Shown piece after piece: positions 1 to 7,616 of a DNA stretch of 33,286 nucleotides. This stretch comes from Conexibacter sp. CPCC 205762. GTDB taxonomy: Bacteria; Actinomycetota; Thermoleophilia; Solirubrobacterales; Solirubrobacteraceae. Position numbers and translations under genes: made by a program. The stretch lies in contig NZ_JAUTDN010000049.1 in assembly GCF_030646155.1 (NCBI RefSeq), positions 1 through 33,286 of the forward strand, in the 5' to 3' direction. The number at the start of each line of letters is the position of its first letter. Within the stretch, counting starts at the first letter, position 1. The notes beneath the pieces were generated by a model. That model saw only the letters and a program-made list of their open reading frames with translations, had not been told where the DNA came from and did no database searches.

Positions 1-2
1 AC

Positions 3-65
3 CTCGAGGTCCTGCGCGACCACCCGCTCACCACCCGCCGCTACTACCGGCGGATCGACTACTGA
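3..65 (+). CDS. C-terminal tail of an upstream gene (partial)
   Basis: A + strand reading frame is open from the window edge to a TGA and encodes a 20-residue tail ending in RRYYRRIDY. Its codons are GC-rich in the third position, like the neighbouring genes, which supports a real coding end. Too little is present to name a family. It lies about 60 bases before the kinase operon, and a probable regulatory site lies between them, so it is probably a separate transcription unit. Confidence 0.45.
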   Translation, partial: LEVLRDHPLTTRRYYRRIDY

Positions 66-80
66 GCTAGCCTGCTCCGT

Positions 81-97
81 CAGACGTCCTACAAGTT
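81..97. promoter_or_regulatory. Probable GntR-type operator upstream of the kinase operon
   Basis: On the - strand this 17-base element reads AACTTGTAGGACGTCTG. It differs at only two positions from the element at 7536-7552 in front of the second binding-protein gene. Both lie in short upstream regions of operons that flank a GntR/UTRA regulator gene. I infer that it is the operator through which that regulator controls the first operon. A -10-like TACAAG overlaps it at 90-95, but no clear -35 is visible. Confidence 0.5.
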
Positions 98-126
98 GGC
101 GCAGTGGAGAGAGACGGCGTGACGCG

Positions 127-1173
127 ATGATCGCATCCAATCCTGAGAACGAGCCCGTCCCTGAAGGCGGCGGTCTGCCCGGCATCTGCCTGGTCGGCAA
201 CCTCAACCTCGACCTGATCATCCGCGGCGTCGAGACGCTGCCGGTGTGGGGGCAGGAGATCGCCGGCAGCAGCCACACGACCGTCACCTCCGGGCAGGGC
301 GGCTACGTCGGCCTCGGGCTCGCGAAGATGGGCCTGCGGGTCGACGCGATCGCCAACGTCGGCGACGACGCGGAGGGCCGCGGGATCCTCGCCGAGCTGC
401 AGGCGGCCGGCATCGGCACGGCCGGCGTCGAGGTCAGACCGGGAACCGCCACCGGCATCACCGTCGGGCTCGTGCGACCCGACGGCGAGCGCGCCTTCGT
501 CTCGCACTTCGCCTCGCTCGGGGAGATGGACGAGGCGCTGGTCGAGCGACAGTGGCAGACCGCCCGCGCCAATCCGGTCGTCTGCCTCGTCGGCCTCTTC
601 TCGCTTCCCGGCCTCGACCCGGACGCGGCCGGGCGGATCCTGGCGCGCGCCCAGCAGGAGGGCCGCCACACGGTGCTCGACACCGGCTGGGACCCGGACG
701 GCTGGAGCGCCGAGACGGTCGCCGGCGTGCGCGCCGCGCTGCAGCACGTGGACGTCTTCCTGCCCAACCTCGACGAGGCGTCGGTCATCAGCGGCGAGAC
801 GGACCCGCTCGCGGCCGCTCGCGCGCTGCAGCAGGACGGCCCGTCGCTCGTCGTCGTCAAGTGCGGCGCCGACGGCAGCGTCGCCGTCGACGGCGAGCAC
901 GTCGCGACGACGAGCGCGACCACGGTCGACGTCGTCGACGCGGTCGGCGCCGGCGACGCCTTCGACGCCGCCTTCCTCTTCGCCCATCTGTCCGGATGGG
1001 CGCTCGAACCGGCGCTCGCCTTCGGCAGCGCGGCCGCCGGCATCCACGTCTCGCGCGCGAGCGACCGTCACGCGACGCCCTCCGAGGCGCACGCCGCGGC
1101 CGCCGAGCTGGGCGTCGCGCTGCCACCCCTTTCCCCCCGACCCACAGCCCCAAGAGGCGGGCAACGCCAGTGA
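127..1173 (+). CDS. PfkB/ribokinase-family sugar kinase
   Basis: This cytoplasmic kinase of 348 residues should transfer phosphate from ATP to a hydroxyl of a sugar, polyol or nucleoside-like substrate. The N-terminal substrate strand (VGNLNLDLII, near 23-32), the glycine-rich SGQGGYVGLGLAKMG segment (55-69), PNLDEA (213-218) and the C-terminal signature DAVGAGDAF (271-279) are all present. The anion hole is GAGD, with Asp277 as the expected catalytic base. Length fits the family. The ATG is preceded by a purine-rich GGAGAGAGA about 13 bases upstream, a loose ribosome site. It is the first gene of a seven-gene run and overlaps the next start. The substrate cannot be read from the sequence. 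A kinase next to an RbsA/RbsC-like importer points to a carbohydrate moiety. Confidence 0.9.
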   Translation: MIASNPENEPVPEGGGLPGICLVGNLNLDLIIRGVETLPVWGQEIAGSSHTTVTSGQGGYVGLGLAKMGLRVDAIANVGDDAEGRGILAELQAAGIGTAGVEVRPGTATGITVGLVRPDGERAFVSHFASLGEMDEALVERQWQTARANPVVCLVGLFSLPGLDPDAAGRILARAQQEGRHTVLDTGWDPDGWSAETVAGVRAALQHVDVFLPNLDEASVISGETDPLAAARALQQDGPSLVVVKCGADGSVAVDGEHVATTSATTVDVVDAVGAGDAFDAAFLFAHLSGWALEPALAFGSAAAGIHVSRASDRHATPSEAHAAAAELGVALPPLSPRPTAPRGGQRQ

Positions 1174-2024
1174 TCGACTTCCACACCCACCCTGTCCAGG
1201 TCGCCGACCTGTTCGACGACGACCCGACGCTGACGCGCGCCGTCCAGGACGTCTTCGGCCTCTGGATGTCCCCGCAGCCGCTGCGGACCTACGAGCTGCA
1301 CATCGAGGAGGCCGGCGCCGACAAGGCCGTCGCCGTCCCGCTCGACTGCACCACCGCGCACGGCATGACGGTCGTCTCCAACGCGCAGATCGCCCGCCTG
1401 ATGGAGCTGACCGACAAGGCGATCGGCTTCGCCTCGGTCGACCCGCGCGACCCCGGCGCGCCCCAGAGGCTGGAGCACGCCGTCAGCGAGTACGGTCTCA
1501 AGGGCCTCAAGCTCGACCCGGCGCTGCAGCAGTTCGACGTCGCCGATCCCGACACCGCCTTCCCCGTCTACCAGGCGGCGCAGGAGCTGGGGATCCCGCT
1601 GCTGATCGACTGCGGCCTGAGCTGGGCCCCGAAGGGACGCGCGGAGCTGGCGCGGCCGCTCGCGCTGGAGCCGGCGATCCACGCCTTCCCGGAGCTGCAG
1701 ATCGTGATCTCGCACTTCGCCTGGCCGTGGATCGAGGAGGCGGTCGCGCTCGCGGTCAAGCACCGCAACGTCCATCTCGAGACGTCGATCCTGTACAGCG
1801 GCACCCCGCCGGAGTCGCTCCGACACGCGCTCGACCGCGTCGGCCTCGACCTGCTCGACCGCAGCCTCCACGCGCAGGTCGTGTTCGGCTCCGACTACCC
1901 GCGCGTCGACCCCAAGCGGGTTGCCGACGGCGTCCGCAGACTCGGCCTGCGGCCGGCGCTGGAGCGCAAGATCTTCAACGACAACGCAGCCCGGCTGCTG
2001 AGACTGGAGGTCGCGGTCGCATGA
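1170..2024 (+). CDS. Amidohydrolase (Amidohydro_2, TIM-barrel metal hydrolase)
   Basis: The 284-residue protein belongs to the Amidohydro_2 group, which includes lactonases, ACMSD-like decarboxylases and related hydrolases. The metal-binding FHTHP motif is at residues 4-8. A GLKLDP strand, the metal-ligand ISHFAWPW and the catalytic FGSDYPR follow in the expected order, and the protein ends with the usual NDNAARLL helix. The GTG start is chosen because it sits exactly before the His-X-His strand and overlaps the kinase stop in a GTGA arrangement. The family hydrolyses or decarboxylates cyclic and carboxylated substrates, so a lactone- or amide-opening step in this pathway is plausible. The actual reaction is not determinable here. 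Confidence 0.88.
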   Translation: MIDFHTHPVQVADLFDDDPTLTRAVQDVFGLWMSPQPLRTYELHIEEAGADKAVAVPLDCTTAHGMTVVSNAQIARLMELTDKAIGFASVDPRDPGAPQRLEHAVSEYGLKGLKLDPALQQFDVADPDTAFPVYQAAQELGIPLLIDCGLSWAPKGRAELARPLALEPAIHAFPELQIVISHFAWPWIEEAVALAVKHRNVHLETSILYSGTPPESLRHALDRVGLDLLDRSLHAQVVFGSDYPRVDPKRVADGVRRLGLRPALERKIFNDNAARLLRLEVAVA

Positions 2025-2452
2025 GATCCCAGGTGATCCGCTTCGGCGTCCAGACGACCGGCGACACGCAGGTGATCGACATCACCGAGCGCGTGAAGGA
2101 GATGGTCCGCGAGAGCGGCGCGCAGAACGGCCAGGCGCTCGTGATGACGCTCCACACGACGACGGCGATCACCGTCAACGAGGGGCTGCCCGACCTCGAG
2201 GACGACATCGTCGAGCTGCTCGAGGAGCTGGCGCCGGCGGAGAGAAACTACCGCCACGCGCGCTTTCTCCACTCGGACGGGCAGATGGCCGTCAACGCGC
2301 CCTCGCACCTGCGCGGCGCGCTGCTCGGCTTCCAGTGCCTCTTCCCGATCGCCGACGGCGAGCTGGTGATGGGCGGCCGCCAGACGATCTACTTCGTCGA
2401 GCTCGACGGCCCGCTCTACCGCGAGGCGATCGTCCAGGTGATGGCCGCATGA
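2021..2452 (+). CDS. YjbQ-family (UPF0047) protein
   Basis: A small protein of 143 residues matching the UPF0047/YjbQ family. It has HTTTAITVNEG in the first third, HSDGQMAVNAPSHLRGALLG in the middle and a GGRQTIYFVELDGP strand near the end. Members bind metal through conserved His and Glu residues, and E. coli YjbQ has weak thiamin-phosphate synthase activity. The true cellular role of the family is poorly understood. Here it is embedded between an amidohydrolase and an ABC ATPase with ATGA overlaps on both sides. That suggests a dedicated role in the catabolic pathway rather than in vitamin metabolism. The operon placement is seen; the pathway role is inferred. Confidence 0.87.
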   Translation: MRSQVIRFGVQTTGDTQVIDITERVKEMVRESGAQNGQALVMTLHTTTAITVNEGLPDLEDDIVELLEELAPAERNYRHARFLHSDGQMAVNAPSHLRGALLGFQCLFPIADGELVMGGRQTIYFVELDGPLYREAIVQVMAA

Positions 2453-3228
2453 CCGCCGGCGAGCGCACACCGCTGCTGGAGGCGCGCGGCGTCGTCAAGA
2501 GCTTCGGCCGCGTGCGCGCGCTGCGCGGCGCGAACTTCACCGTCTTCCCCGGCGAGGTCGTCGCGCTCGTCGGCGACAACGGCGCCGGCAAGAGCACGCT
2601 TGTGAAGACGCTCGCCGGCGTCCACAGCCCCGACGAGGGGCAGCTGCTCGTCGACGGCGAGCCCGTCGACTTCAACTCGCCGGTCGACGCTCGCGCGCAC
2701 GGCATCGAGGTCGTCTACCAGGACCTCGCGCTCGCGGCCGAGCTGCCGCCCGCAGCCAACCTCTACCTCGGCCGCGAGCTGATGCGCAGAGGGCTGCTCG
2801 GCAAGCTCGGCTTCATCGACGACAAGGCGATGAAGCGCGCGGGCGACAGATCGTTCCACGACCTCGGCGTCCGCATCCAGGACACGAACGCCGCCGTCGC
2901 GGCGATGTCCGGCGGCCAGCGCCAGGGCGTCGCGGTCGCGCGGGCGGTCATGTGGGCCGACCGCGTCGTCTTCATGGACGAGCCGACGGCCGCGCTCGGC
3001 GTCGTGCAGACGCGCAACGTGCTGGACCTGATCCTGCGCGTCCGCGAGCGCGGCATCGCGGTCGTCCTGATCAGCCACAACATGCCCGAGGTGCTCGAGG
3101 TCGCCGACCGCGTCGAGGTCCTGCGCCTCGGCCGCCGGGTCGCCCGCTTCGAGCGCGGCAACGTGACGATGGAGGAGATCGTGGGCGCGATGACGGGCGC
3201 GATCGAGCACAAGGAGAACCACGCATGA
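2449..3228 (+). CDS. Sugar-type ABC transporter ATP-binding protein (single domain, FrcA-like)
   Basis: The 259-residue ATPase powers the importer formed with the next gene. Walker A is GDNGAGKST (42-50), the Q-loop Gln is at 91, the ABC signature MSGGQRQG at 153-160, Walker B VVFMDEP at 173-179 and the switch His in LISHN at 207-211. Classical RbsA-type ATPases carry two fused nucleotide-binding domains. This one has a single domain, as in the fructose-type FrcA group, so it should work as a homodimer. It starts with an ATGA overlap on the YjbQ stop and ends with an ATGA overlap into the permease. Confidence 0.93.
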   Translation: MTAGERTPLLEARGVVKSFGRVRALRGANFTVFPGEVVALVGDNGAGKSTLVKTLAGVHSPDEGQLLVDGEPVDFNSPVDARAHGIEVVYQDLALAAELPPAANLYLGRELMRRGLLGKLGFIDDKAMKRAGDRSFHDLGVRIQDTNAAVAAMSGGQRQGVAVARAVMWADRVVFMDEPTAALGVVQTRNVLDLILRVRERGIAVVLISHNMPEVLEVADRVEVLRLGRRVARFERGNVTMEEIVGAMTGAIEHKENHA

Positions 3229-4253
3229 GCGCGCCCGCCGAGTCGATCGCCGCGCCCGACGACGACCTCGACGGCGCGCAGCAGCAGCCGTGGTGGGCGA
3301 AGCTCGTCGGCGGCTCCAGCATCTGGATCGGCCTGATCCTCGTCGGCCTGATCGCTGCCTTCGCGATCGTCGAGCCGAGCAGCTTCGTCTCGATCGCGAA
3401 CGCCCGCAACATCTCGACCGACGCCGCGATCCTGCTGGTGCTGGCGACCGGGCAGACGTTCGTCATCATCACCGCCGGCATCGACCTGTCGGTCGGCTCG
3501 GTGCTCGTCTTCGCGGGGGTGATGTCGGCCAAGGCGATGGACTGGGTCGGCGGCGACGGCACCGGCACGATCGTCGTCGGCCTGATCTCGGCGCTGTTCT
3601 TCGGCGGCGTCTGGGGCTGGGTCAACGGCTTCCTGATCGCGAAGGCGAACATCACGCCGCTGATCGTCACGCTCGGCACCTTCGGGATGGCGCTCGGCGC
3701 CGCGCTCGTGATCACCGGCGGCATCGACGAGCGCGAGATCCCCTACGACCTGATCGACACCGTCGGCACCGGCCGCCTCTTCGGCGAGGTCCCGTGGCTG
3801 GTCGTGATCGCACTGGTCGTCGCGGCGCTGTTCGGGGTGCTGCTGGCGAAGACGCGCTTCGGCCGCTTCACCTACGCCGTCGGCTCCAACGCCGAGGCGG
3901 CGCGGCGCGCCGGCATCGGCGTCGACCGCCACCTGATCAAGGTCTACATGGTCGCGGGCACGCTCGCGGGCCTGGCCGGCTGGCTGTCGCTGGCACGCTT
4001 CGGCACGACGACGATCGGCGGCCACTCGACCGACAACCTGCAGTCGATCACGGCTGTCGTGATCGGCGGCACGAGCCTCTTCGGCGGCATCGGCTCGATC
4101 CTCGGAACGGTCTTCGGCGTCTTCATCCCGGCGGTGCTGCAGAACGGCTTCGTGATCACCGGCGTGCAGCCGTTCTGGCAGCAGATCGCGGTCGGCGCGG
4201 TGCTGATCGCGGCCGTCTACCTCGACCAGCTGCGGCGCAGCCGCAACCGATGA
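3225..4253 (+). CDS. RbsC/FrcB-like sugar ABC transporter permease
   Basis: This inner-membrane permease has 342 residues. A short acidic and glutamine-rich cytoplasmic N-terminus is followed by about nine to ten hydrophobic segments. Family hallmarks include GIDLSVGSVLVFAGV after the second or third helix, the NGFLIAKANITPLIVTLGT loop-helix, and the coupling-helix region AVGSNAEAARRAGI, which contacts the ATPase. These place it in the BPD_transp_2 branched-chain/ribose permease group. Start and stop overlap both neighbours by four bases, which indicates translational coupling. It is the only permease in the locus, although two binding proteins are encoded nearby. Confidence 0.93.
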   Translation: MSAPAESIAAPDDDLDGAQQQPWWAKLVGGSSIWIGLILVGLIAAFAIVEPSSFVSIANARNISTDAAILLVLATGQTFVIITAGIDLSVGSVLVFAGVMSAKAMDWVGGDGTGTIVVGLISALFFGGVWGWVNGFLIAKANITPLIVTLGTFGMALGAALVITGGIDEREIPYDLIDTVGTGRLFGEVPWLVVIALVVAALFGVLLAKTRFGRFTYAVGSNAEAARRAGIGVDRHLIKVYMVAGTLAGLAGWLSLARFGTTTIGGHSTDNLQSITAVVIGGTSLFGGIGSILGTVFGVFIPAVLQNGFVITGVQPFWQQIAVGAVLIAAVYLDQLRRSRNR

Positions 4254-5671
4254 GCGCAGCGGCCGACAGCACGCGGCGGCTGCTGCCGCCGCAGGCGCCG
4301 CCGACGGCGGGCGAGCTGCTGGCGCGCTTCGCGGCGCGCGAGCAGTCGCCGGTCGAGGTCGCGCGCGAGACGCTCGCGCGGATCGCGGCGACCGACGGCG
4401 AGCTGCACGCCTTCAGCTTCCTCGACGAGGAGGCGGTGCTGGCGGCCGCGCGCACGAGCGAGCGGCGCTGGGCGACCGGTGAGCCGCGCGGTCTGCTCGA
4501 GGGCGTGCCGGTCGCGGTCAAGGACGTCGACCCGCAGGCCGACGCGCCCAACCGGCTCGGCTTCCAGGCCGACGACGAGCGCGCCCATCCGCAGGAGGAC
4601 GGCTCCGTGGTGGCCGCGCTGCGCCGCCACGGTGCCGTCCTGAGCGGTCGCACGACCGTGCCGCAGCTCGGCTGGAAGGGCGTCACCGACGGCCCCGGCC
4701 GCGCGCCGACGCGCAACCCGCACGACCTCTCGCGCACCGCCGGCGGCTCCTCGGGCGGCAGCGCGGCGGCGGTCGCGGCCGGCTGCCTGCCGCTCGCGAC
4801 CGGCACCGACGGCGGCGGCTCGGTCCGCATCCCGGCCGCCTGCTGCGGCCTGGTCGGGATCAAGCCGACCTTCGGCCGCGTCGCGCAGTGGCCGCCGTCC
4901 GGCGTCGGCATGCTCGGCCACACCGGGCCGATCGCGCGGACCGTCGCCGACGCGGCGCTGCTGCTCGACGTGCTGGCGGAGCGCGACCCGCGCGAGGCGG
5001 CGAGCCTGCCCGCTCTGCCGCGGCCGTATCGCGAGCAGCTCGGCGGCGGCGTCGCCGGGCTGCGGATCGCGGTCTCCACGACGCTCGGCTTCGCCGACGG
5101 CGTCGCGCCCGAGGCGATCGCGCCGCTGCTGGAGGCGGCCGCCGCGCTCGGGGAGCTGGGCGCCCACGTCGAGCAGGTCGACCCGCCGCTCGGCGACCCG
5201 CGCGAGCTGTTCGCGCGCTTGTGGGAGACGTCGATGGCGGCGATCGCGGCCGACCTGCCGGCGGCGTGGAACGAAGAGCTGCAGGACGGGCTGCGGGCGA
5301 CGATCGAGCGCGGCCGCGAGCGGGACGCGGTCGCGCTCGCGCGCGCGGAGCTGGAGCGGATGCGGCTCGGCGCGGCGATGGGCCTCTTCCACGAGCAGTG
5401 GGACCTGCTGCTGACGCCGGCGCTGGCGGTGCCGCCGTTCGCGGCCGGGCAGGACATGCCCGGCGGCTGGCCGGCGGCTGCCGGCTGGCCCGCGTGGACC
5501 CCCTTCACGTGGCCGTTCAACCTGACGCAGCAACCGGCGCTGACGCTCCCCTGGGGCGCCACCGCCGACGGACTTCCACTCGGACTGCAGCTCGTCGGCG
5601 CACGCCATGACGAGCCCGTTGTCCTGCGCGCGGCGGCGGCCCTGGAGGAGAGCCGCCGCGGCGTTCGCTGA
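4250..5671 (+). CDS. Amidase-signature family hydrolase
   Basis: A 473-residue cytoplasmic enzyme of the amidase-signature family, which hydrolyses carboxamides, carbamoyl compounds and related C-N bonds. The complete Ser-cisSer-Lys triad is visible: Lys91 in PVAVKDVD, Ser167 in GGSSGGSAAA and nucleophile Ser191 in TDGGGSVRIPA. The 24-residue spacing between the two serines equals that in characterised members. No signal peptide is present. It is translationally coupled to the permease by an ATGA overlap, so its substrate is probably delivered by this transporter. It could act on a ureido acid released by the downstream hydantoinase, but that is inference. Confidence 0.92.
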   Translation: MSAAADSTRRLLPPQAPPTAGELLARFAAREQSPVEVARETLARIAATDGELHAFSFLDEEAVLAAARTSERRWATGEPRGLLEGVPVAVKDVDPQADAPNRLGFQADDERAHPQEDGSVVAALRRHGAVLSGRTTVPQLGWKGVTDGPGRAPTRNPHDLSRTAGGSSGGSAAAVAAGCLPLATGTDGGGSVRIPAACCGLVGIKPTFGRVAQWPPSGVGMLGHTGPIARTVADAALLLDVLAERDPREAASLPALPRPYREQLGGGVAGLRIAVSTTLGFADGVAPEAIAPLLEAAAALGELGAHVEQVDPPLGDPRELFARLWETSMAAIAADLPAAWNEELQDGLRATIERGRERDAVALARAELERMRLGAAMGLFHEQWDLLLTPALAVPPFAAGQDMPGGWPAAAGWPAWTPFTWPFNLTQQPALTLPWGATADGLPLGLQLVGARHDEPVVLRAAAALEESRRGVR

Positions 5672-5691
5672 TCGAATCGAAAGGGACGGAG

Positions 5692-6717
5692 ATGGTGCAC
5701 CAGTCACGCACGCGACGGCACGTGGTGGGCCGCGCATCGGTGGCGCTGATGGCGGCCGCGGCGACCTTCGCGGTCGCCGGCTGCGGCAGCAGCGACGACA
5801 GCTCGAGCGGCACGTCCGCGAACGGCGGAGACGGCTCGGCGAGCGGCAAGAAGATCACGCTCGTGACGGGCGTGAAGGGCGACGAGTTCTACATCACGAT
5901 GGCGTGCGGGGCGCAGAGAGAGGCCGACAGGCTCGGCGTTCAGCTCGACGTCCAGTCGCCGGACGAGTTCGACCCTTCCAAGCAGACGCCGATCGTCAAC
6001 GCCGTCGCGGCCGCCAAGCCCGACGCGCTGCTGATCGCGCCGACCGACCAGTCGGCGCTCTACGCGCCGATCAAGCAGATCGCCGACGCCGGCTCGAAGA
6101 TCGTCCTCGTCGACACGACGCTGGAGAACTCCGACGTCGCCGTCTCGCAGATCGCGACCGACAACCGCGCCGGCGGCAAGGAGGCGGCAAGAGCGCTCGC
6201 CGATCTGATCGGTGGCAGCGGCAAGGTGCTGCTGCTCGGATTCAGAGCGGGCGTCTCGACCGACGACCTGCGCGGCCAGGGCTTCAGAGAGGGAGCCGAG
6301 GAGCTGGGCCTGGAGCTGGTCGGCACCGAGTACAGCGACAACAAGCCGGAGAAGGCGGCCTCGATCGTCAAGGCGGCGCTGGCGCGCGACCCCGACCTCA
6401 AGGGCGTGTTCGCGACCAACTCGTTCGCCTCCGAGGGCGCGGCGACCGGCCTGCGCGAGGCCGACGCCCAGGACCAGGTCAGAATCGTCGGCTTCGACGC
6501 CGGCCCGGTGCAGGTCGACCAGCTCAGACAGAACCTCGTGCAGGCGCTGATCGCGCAGCAGTCGGCGGAGATCGGCCGGCTCGGTGTCGAGCAGGCGGTC
6601 AACGCGCTCGAGGGCAGAGCCGTCGAGGCGAGAATCGGCACCGGCTCGACGACGATCACGCGTGACAACATCGACTCGCCGGAGGCGAGAGCGGCGATGG
6701 ACAAGCGCGAGTGCTGA
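5692..6717 (+). CDS. Lipoprotein substrate-binding protein 1 (Peripla_BP_4, RbsB-like)
   Basis: This 341-residue exported ligand-binding protein presumably feeds the RbsC-like permease. The N-terminus is basic, followed by a hydrophobic stretch and the lipobox AVAGC, with Cys31 the predicted lipidated residue, then a Ser/Gly linker. The mature domain has the sugar-binding Peripla_BP_4 fold signature, including GDEFYITMACG, PDALLIAPTD, APIKQIADAG and GFRAGVSTDDLRGQGF. Cys72 and the very last residue, Cys341, are both conserved in the second binding protein, which suggests a disulfide pinning the C-terminus. A GGGACGGAG ribosome site precedes the ATG. Arginine is often encoded by AGA here, unlike the upstream genes. 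Confidence 0.92.
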   Translation: MVHQSRTRRHVVGRASVALMAAAATFAVAGCGSSDDSSSGTSANGGDGSASGKKITLVTGVKGDEFYITMACGAQREADRLGVQLDVQSPDEFDPSKQTPIVNAVAAAKPDALLIAPTDQSALYAPIKQIADAGSKIVLVDTTLENSDVAVSQIATDNRAGGKEAARALADLIGGSGKVLLLGFRAGVSTDDLRGQGFREGAEELGLELVGTEYSDNKPEKAASIVKAALARDPDLKGVFATNSFASEGAATGLREADAQDQVRIVGFDAGPVQVDQLRQNLVQALIAQQSAEIGRLGVEQAVNALEGRAVEARIGTGSTTITRDNIDSPEARAAMDKREC

Positions 6718-6725
6718 GGCGCCCA

Positions 6726-6742
6726 TGGACGTAAGATGTCCA
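6726..6742. promoter_or_regulatory. Promoter and probable autoregulatory operator of the GntR gene
   Basis: An inverted repeat TGGAC-N7-GTCCA encloses a good -10 hexamer, TAAGAT at 6732-6737. The hexamer ends exactly 7 bases before ATG 6745, the spacing expected for leaderless transcription. The core GACGT-N5-GTCC recurs at 7545-7558 before the second operon. A repressor bound here would cover the -10 and start point, consistent with autoregulation. No clear -35 is seen. Confidence 0.55.
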
Positions 6743-6744
6743 AC

Positions 6745-7485
6745 ATGAGCATCGAGACGCGCGACAGACGATCGGTCGTTGTTCAGTTGCGTGACGCGCT
6801 GCGCGAGCTGATCGAGGAGATGGAGCCGGGCGACCGGCTTCCGTCCGAGAACGAACTGGTCGCGCGCTTCGGCGTCGCGCGCGGGACGATCCGCGAGTCG
6901 CTGAAGCTGATCGAGCAGGACGGGCTGGTCGACGTGCAGCACGGGCGCGGCCGCTTCGTCTCGGCGGTCGCCGACCTCGGCGTCAACCGGCCGATCACGC
7001 GCTTCGAGGGCGTCACGGAGATGCTGCGCGCGCTCGGCTTCGCGCCGAAGACGAGGCTGCTGCTGGCGGAGCGCGCCGGCGCCGACGAGGAAGAGGCGCA
7101 GGCGCTCGGGATCGAGGTCGGCGACGACGTCGTGCGCCTGGCGCGCCTGCGCATGAACGGCAGGCAGCCGCTGGTGCTGTCGATCAACGCGTTCCGCGCC
7201 GACCTGCTCGGCGAGGACGACGTCGGCGACCACGACTTCTCCGGCTCGCTGCACGCGTGGCTGTCGGAGCGGGGCGCGGCGCCGGTCTCGTCGGCGGCGC
7301 GGATCCAGGCGGTGCCGCTGGAGGAGCCGTGGAGGGAGACGGTCGGTGAGCCGGCCGCCTCGGGCGCCTGGCTGCTGACCTCGGAGCGCTGCTTCGACGT
7401 CGGCGGGGCGGTCGTGCTGTTCTCGCGCGACTTCCACCGCGGCGACGTCTTCAGCTTCCACGTCGTCCGCCGCCGGGCGGACTGA
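6745..7485 (+). CDS. GntR-family transcriptional regulator with UTRA ligand domain
   Basis: The 246-residue regulator has an N-terminal winged helix (about 10-75, with RLPSENELVARFGV and GTIRESLKLIEQDGL) and a C-terminal UTRA effector domain (about 90-240). The UTRA domain has the chorismate-lyase fold found in HutC/DasR-type repressors. I chose ATG 6745 over ATG 6736 for two reasons: the -10 hexamer lies 7 bases before 6745, and MSIETRDRRS leads directly into the DNA-binding domain. The gene sits between two operons that share operator-like motifs, so it is the likely pathway repressor, released by the imported compound or an intermediate. The effector is unknown. Confidence 0.92.
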   Translation: MSIETRDRRSVVVQLRDALRELIEEMEPGDRLPSENELVARFGVARGTIRESLKLIEQDGLVDVQHGRGRFVSAVADLGVNRPITRFEGVTEMLRALGFAPKTRLLLAERAGADEEEAQALGIEVGDDVVRLARLRMNGRQPLVLSINAFRADLLGEDDVGDHDFSGSLHAWLSERGAAPVSSAARIQAVPLEEPWRETVGEPAASGAWLLTSERCFDVGGAVVLFSRDFHRGDVFSFHVVRRRAD

Positions 7486-7512
7486 GCGGCAGCGAAGTCG
7501 GGTCGAAAGACC

Positions 7513-7558
7513 TTGACTTCGTCACCGCTCGAAGTAACTTGTTAGACGTCTGGCGTCC
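7513..7558 (+). promoter_or_regulatory. Promoter and operator of the second catabolic operon
   Basis: TTGACT (7513-7518) and TAACTT (7535-7540) are separated by 16 bases and form a reasonable sigma-70 type promoter. The element AACTTGTTAGACGTCTG (7536-7552) overlaps the -10 and matches the inverted element at 81-97 at 15 of 17 positions. The adjoining GACGT-N5-GTCC (7545-7558) matches the core of the site at the GntR promoter. The placement over the -10 and start point fits repression by the neighbouring GntR protein. Confidence 0.6.
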
Positions 7559-7616
7559 GACCTCCTGGGGAGAGAGGTGACGTCGATGCACGATCGGTTC
7601 ACTCACGGAGGTAATG

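Noticed and set aside
5704..7461. A 585-codon - strand open frame across the binding-protein and GntR genes
   Set aside because: It shows no recognisable motif and lies opposite two well-supported genes. Long antisense frames are expected at this GC content.
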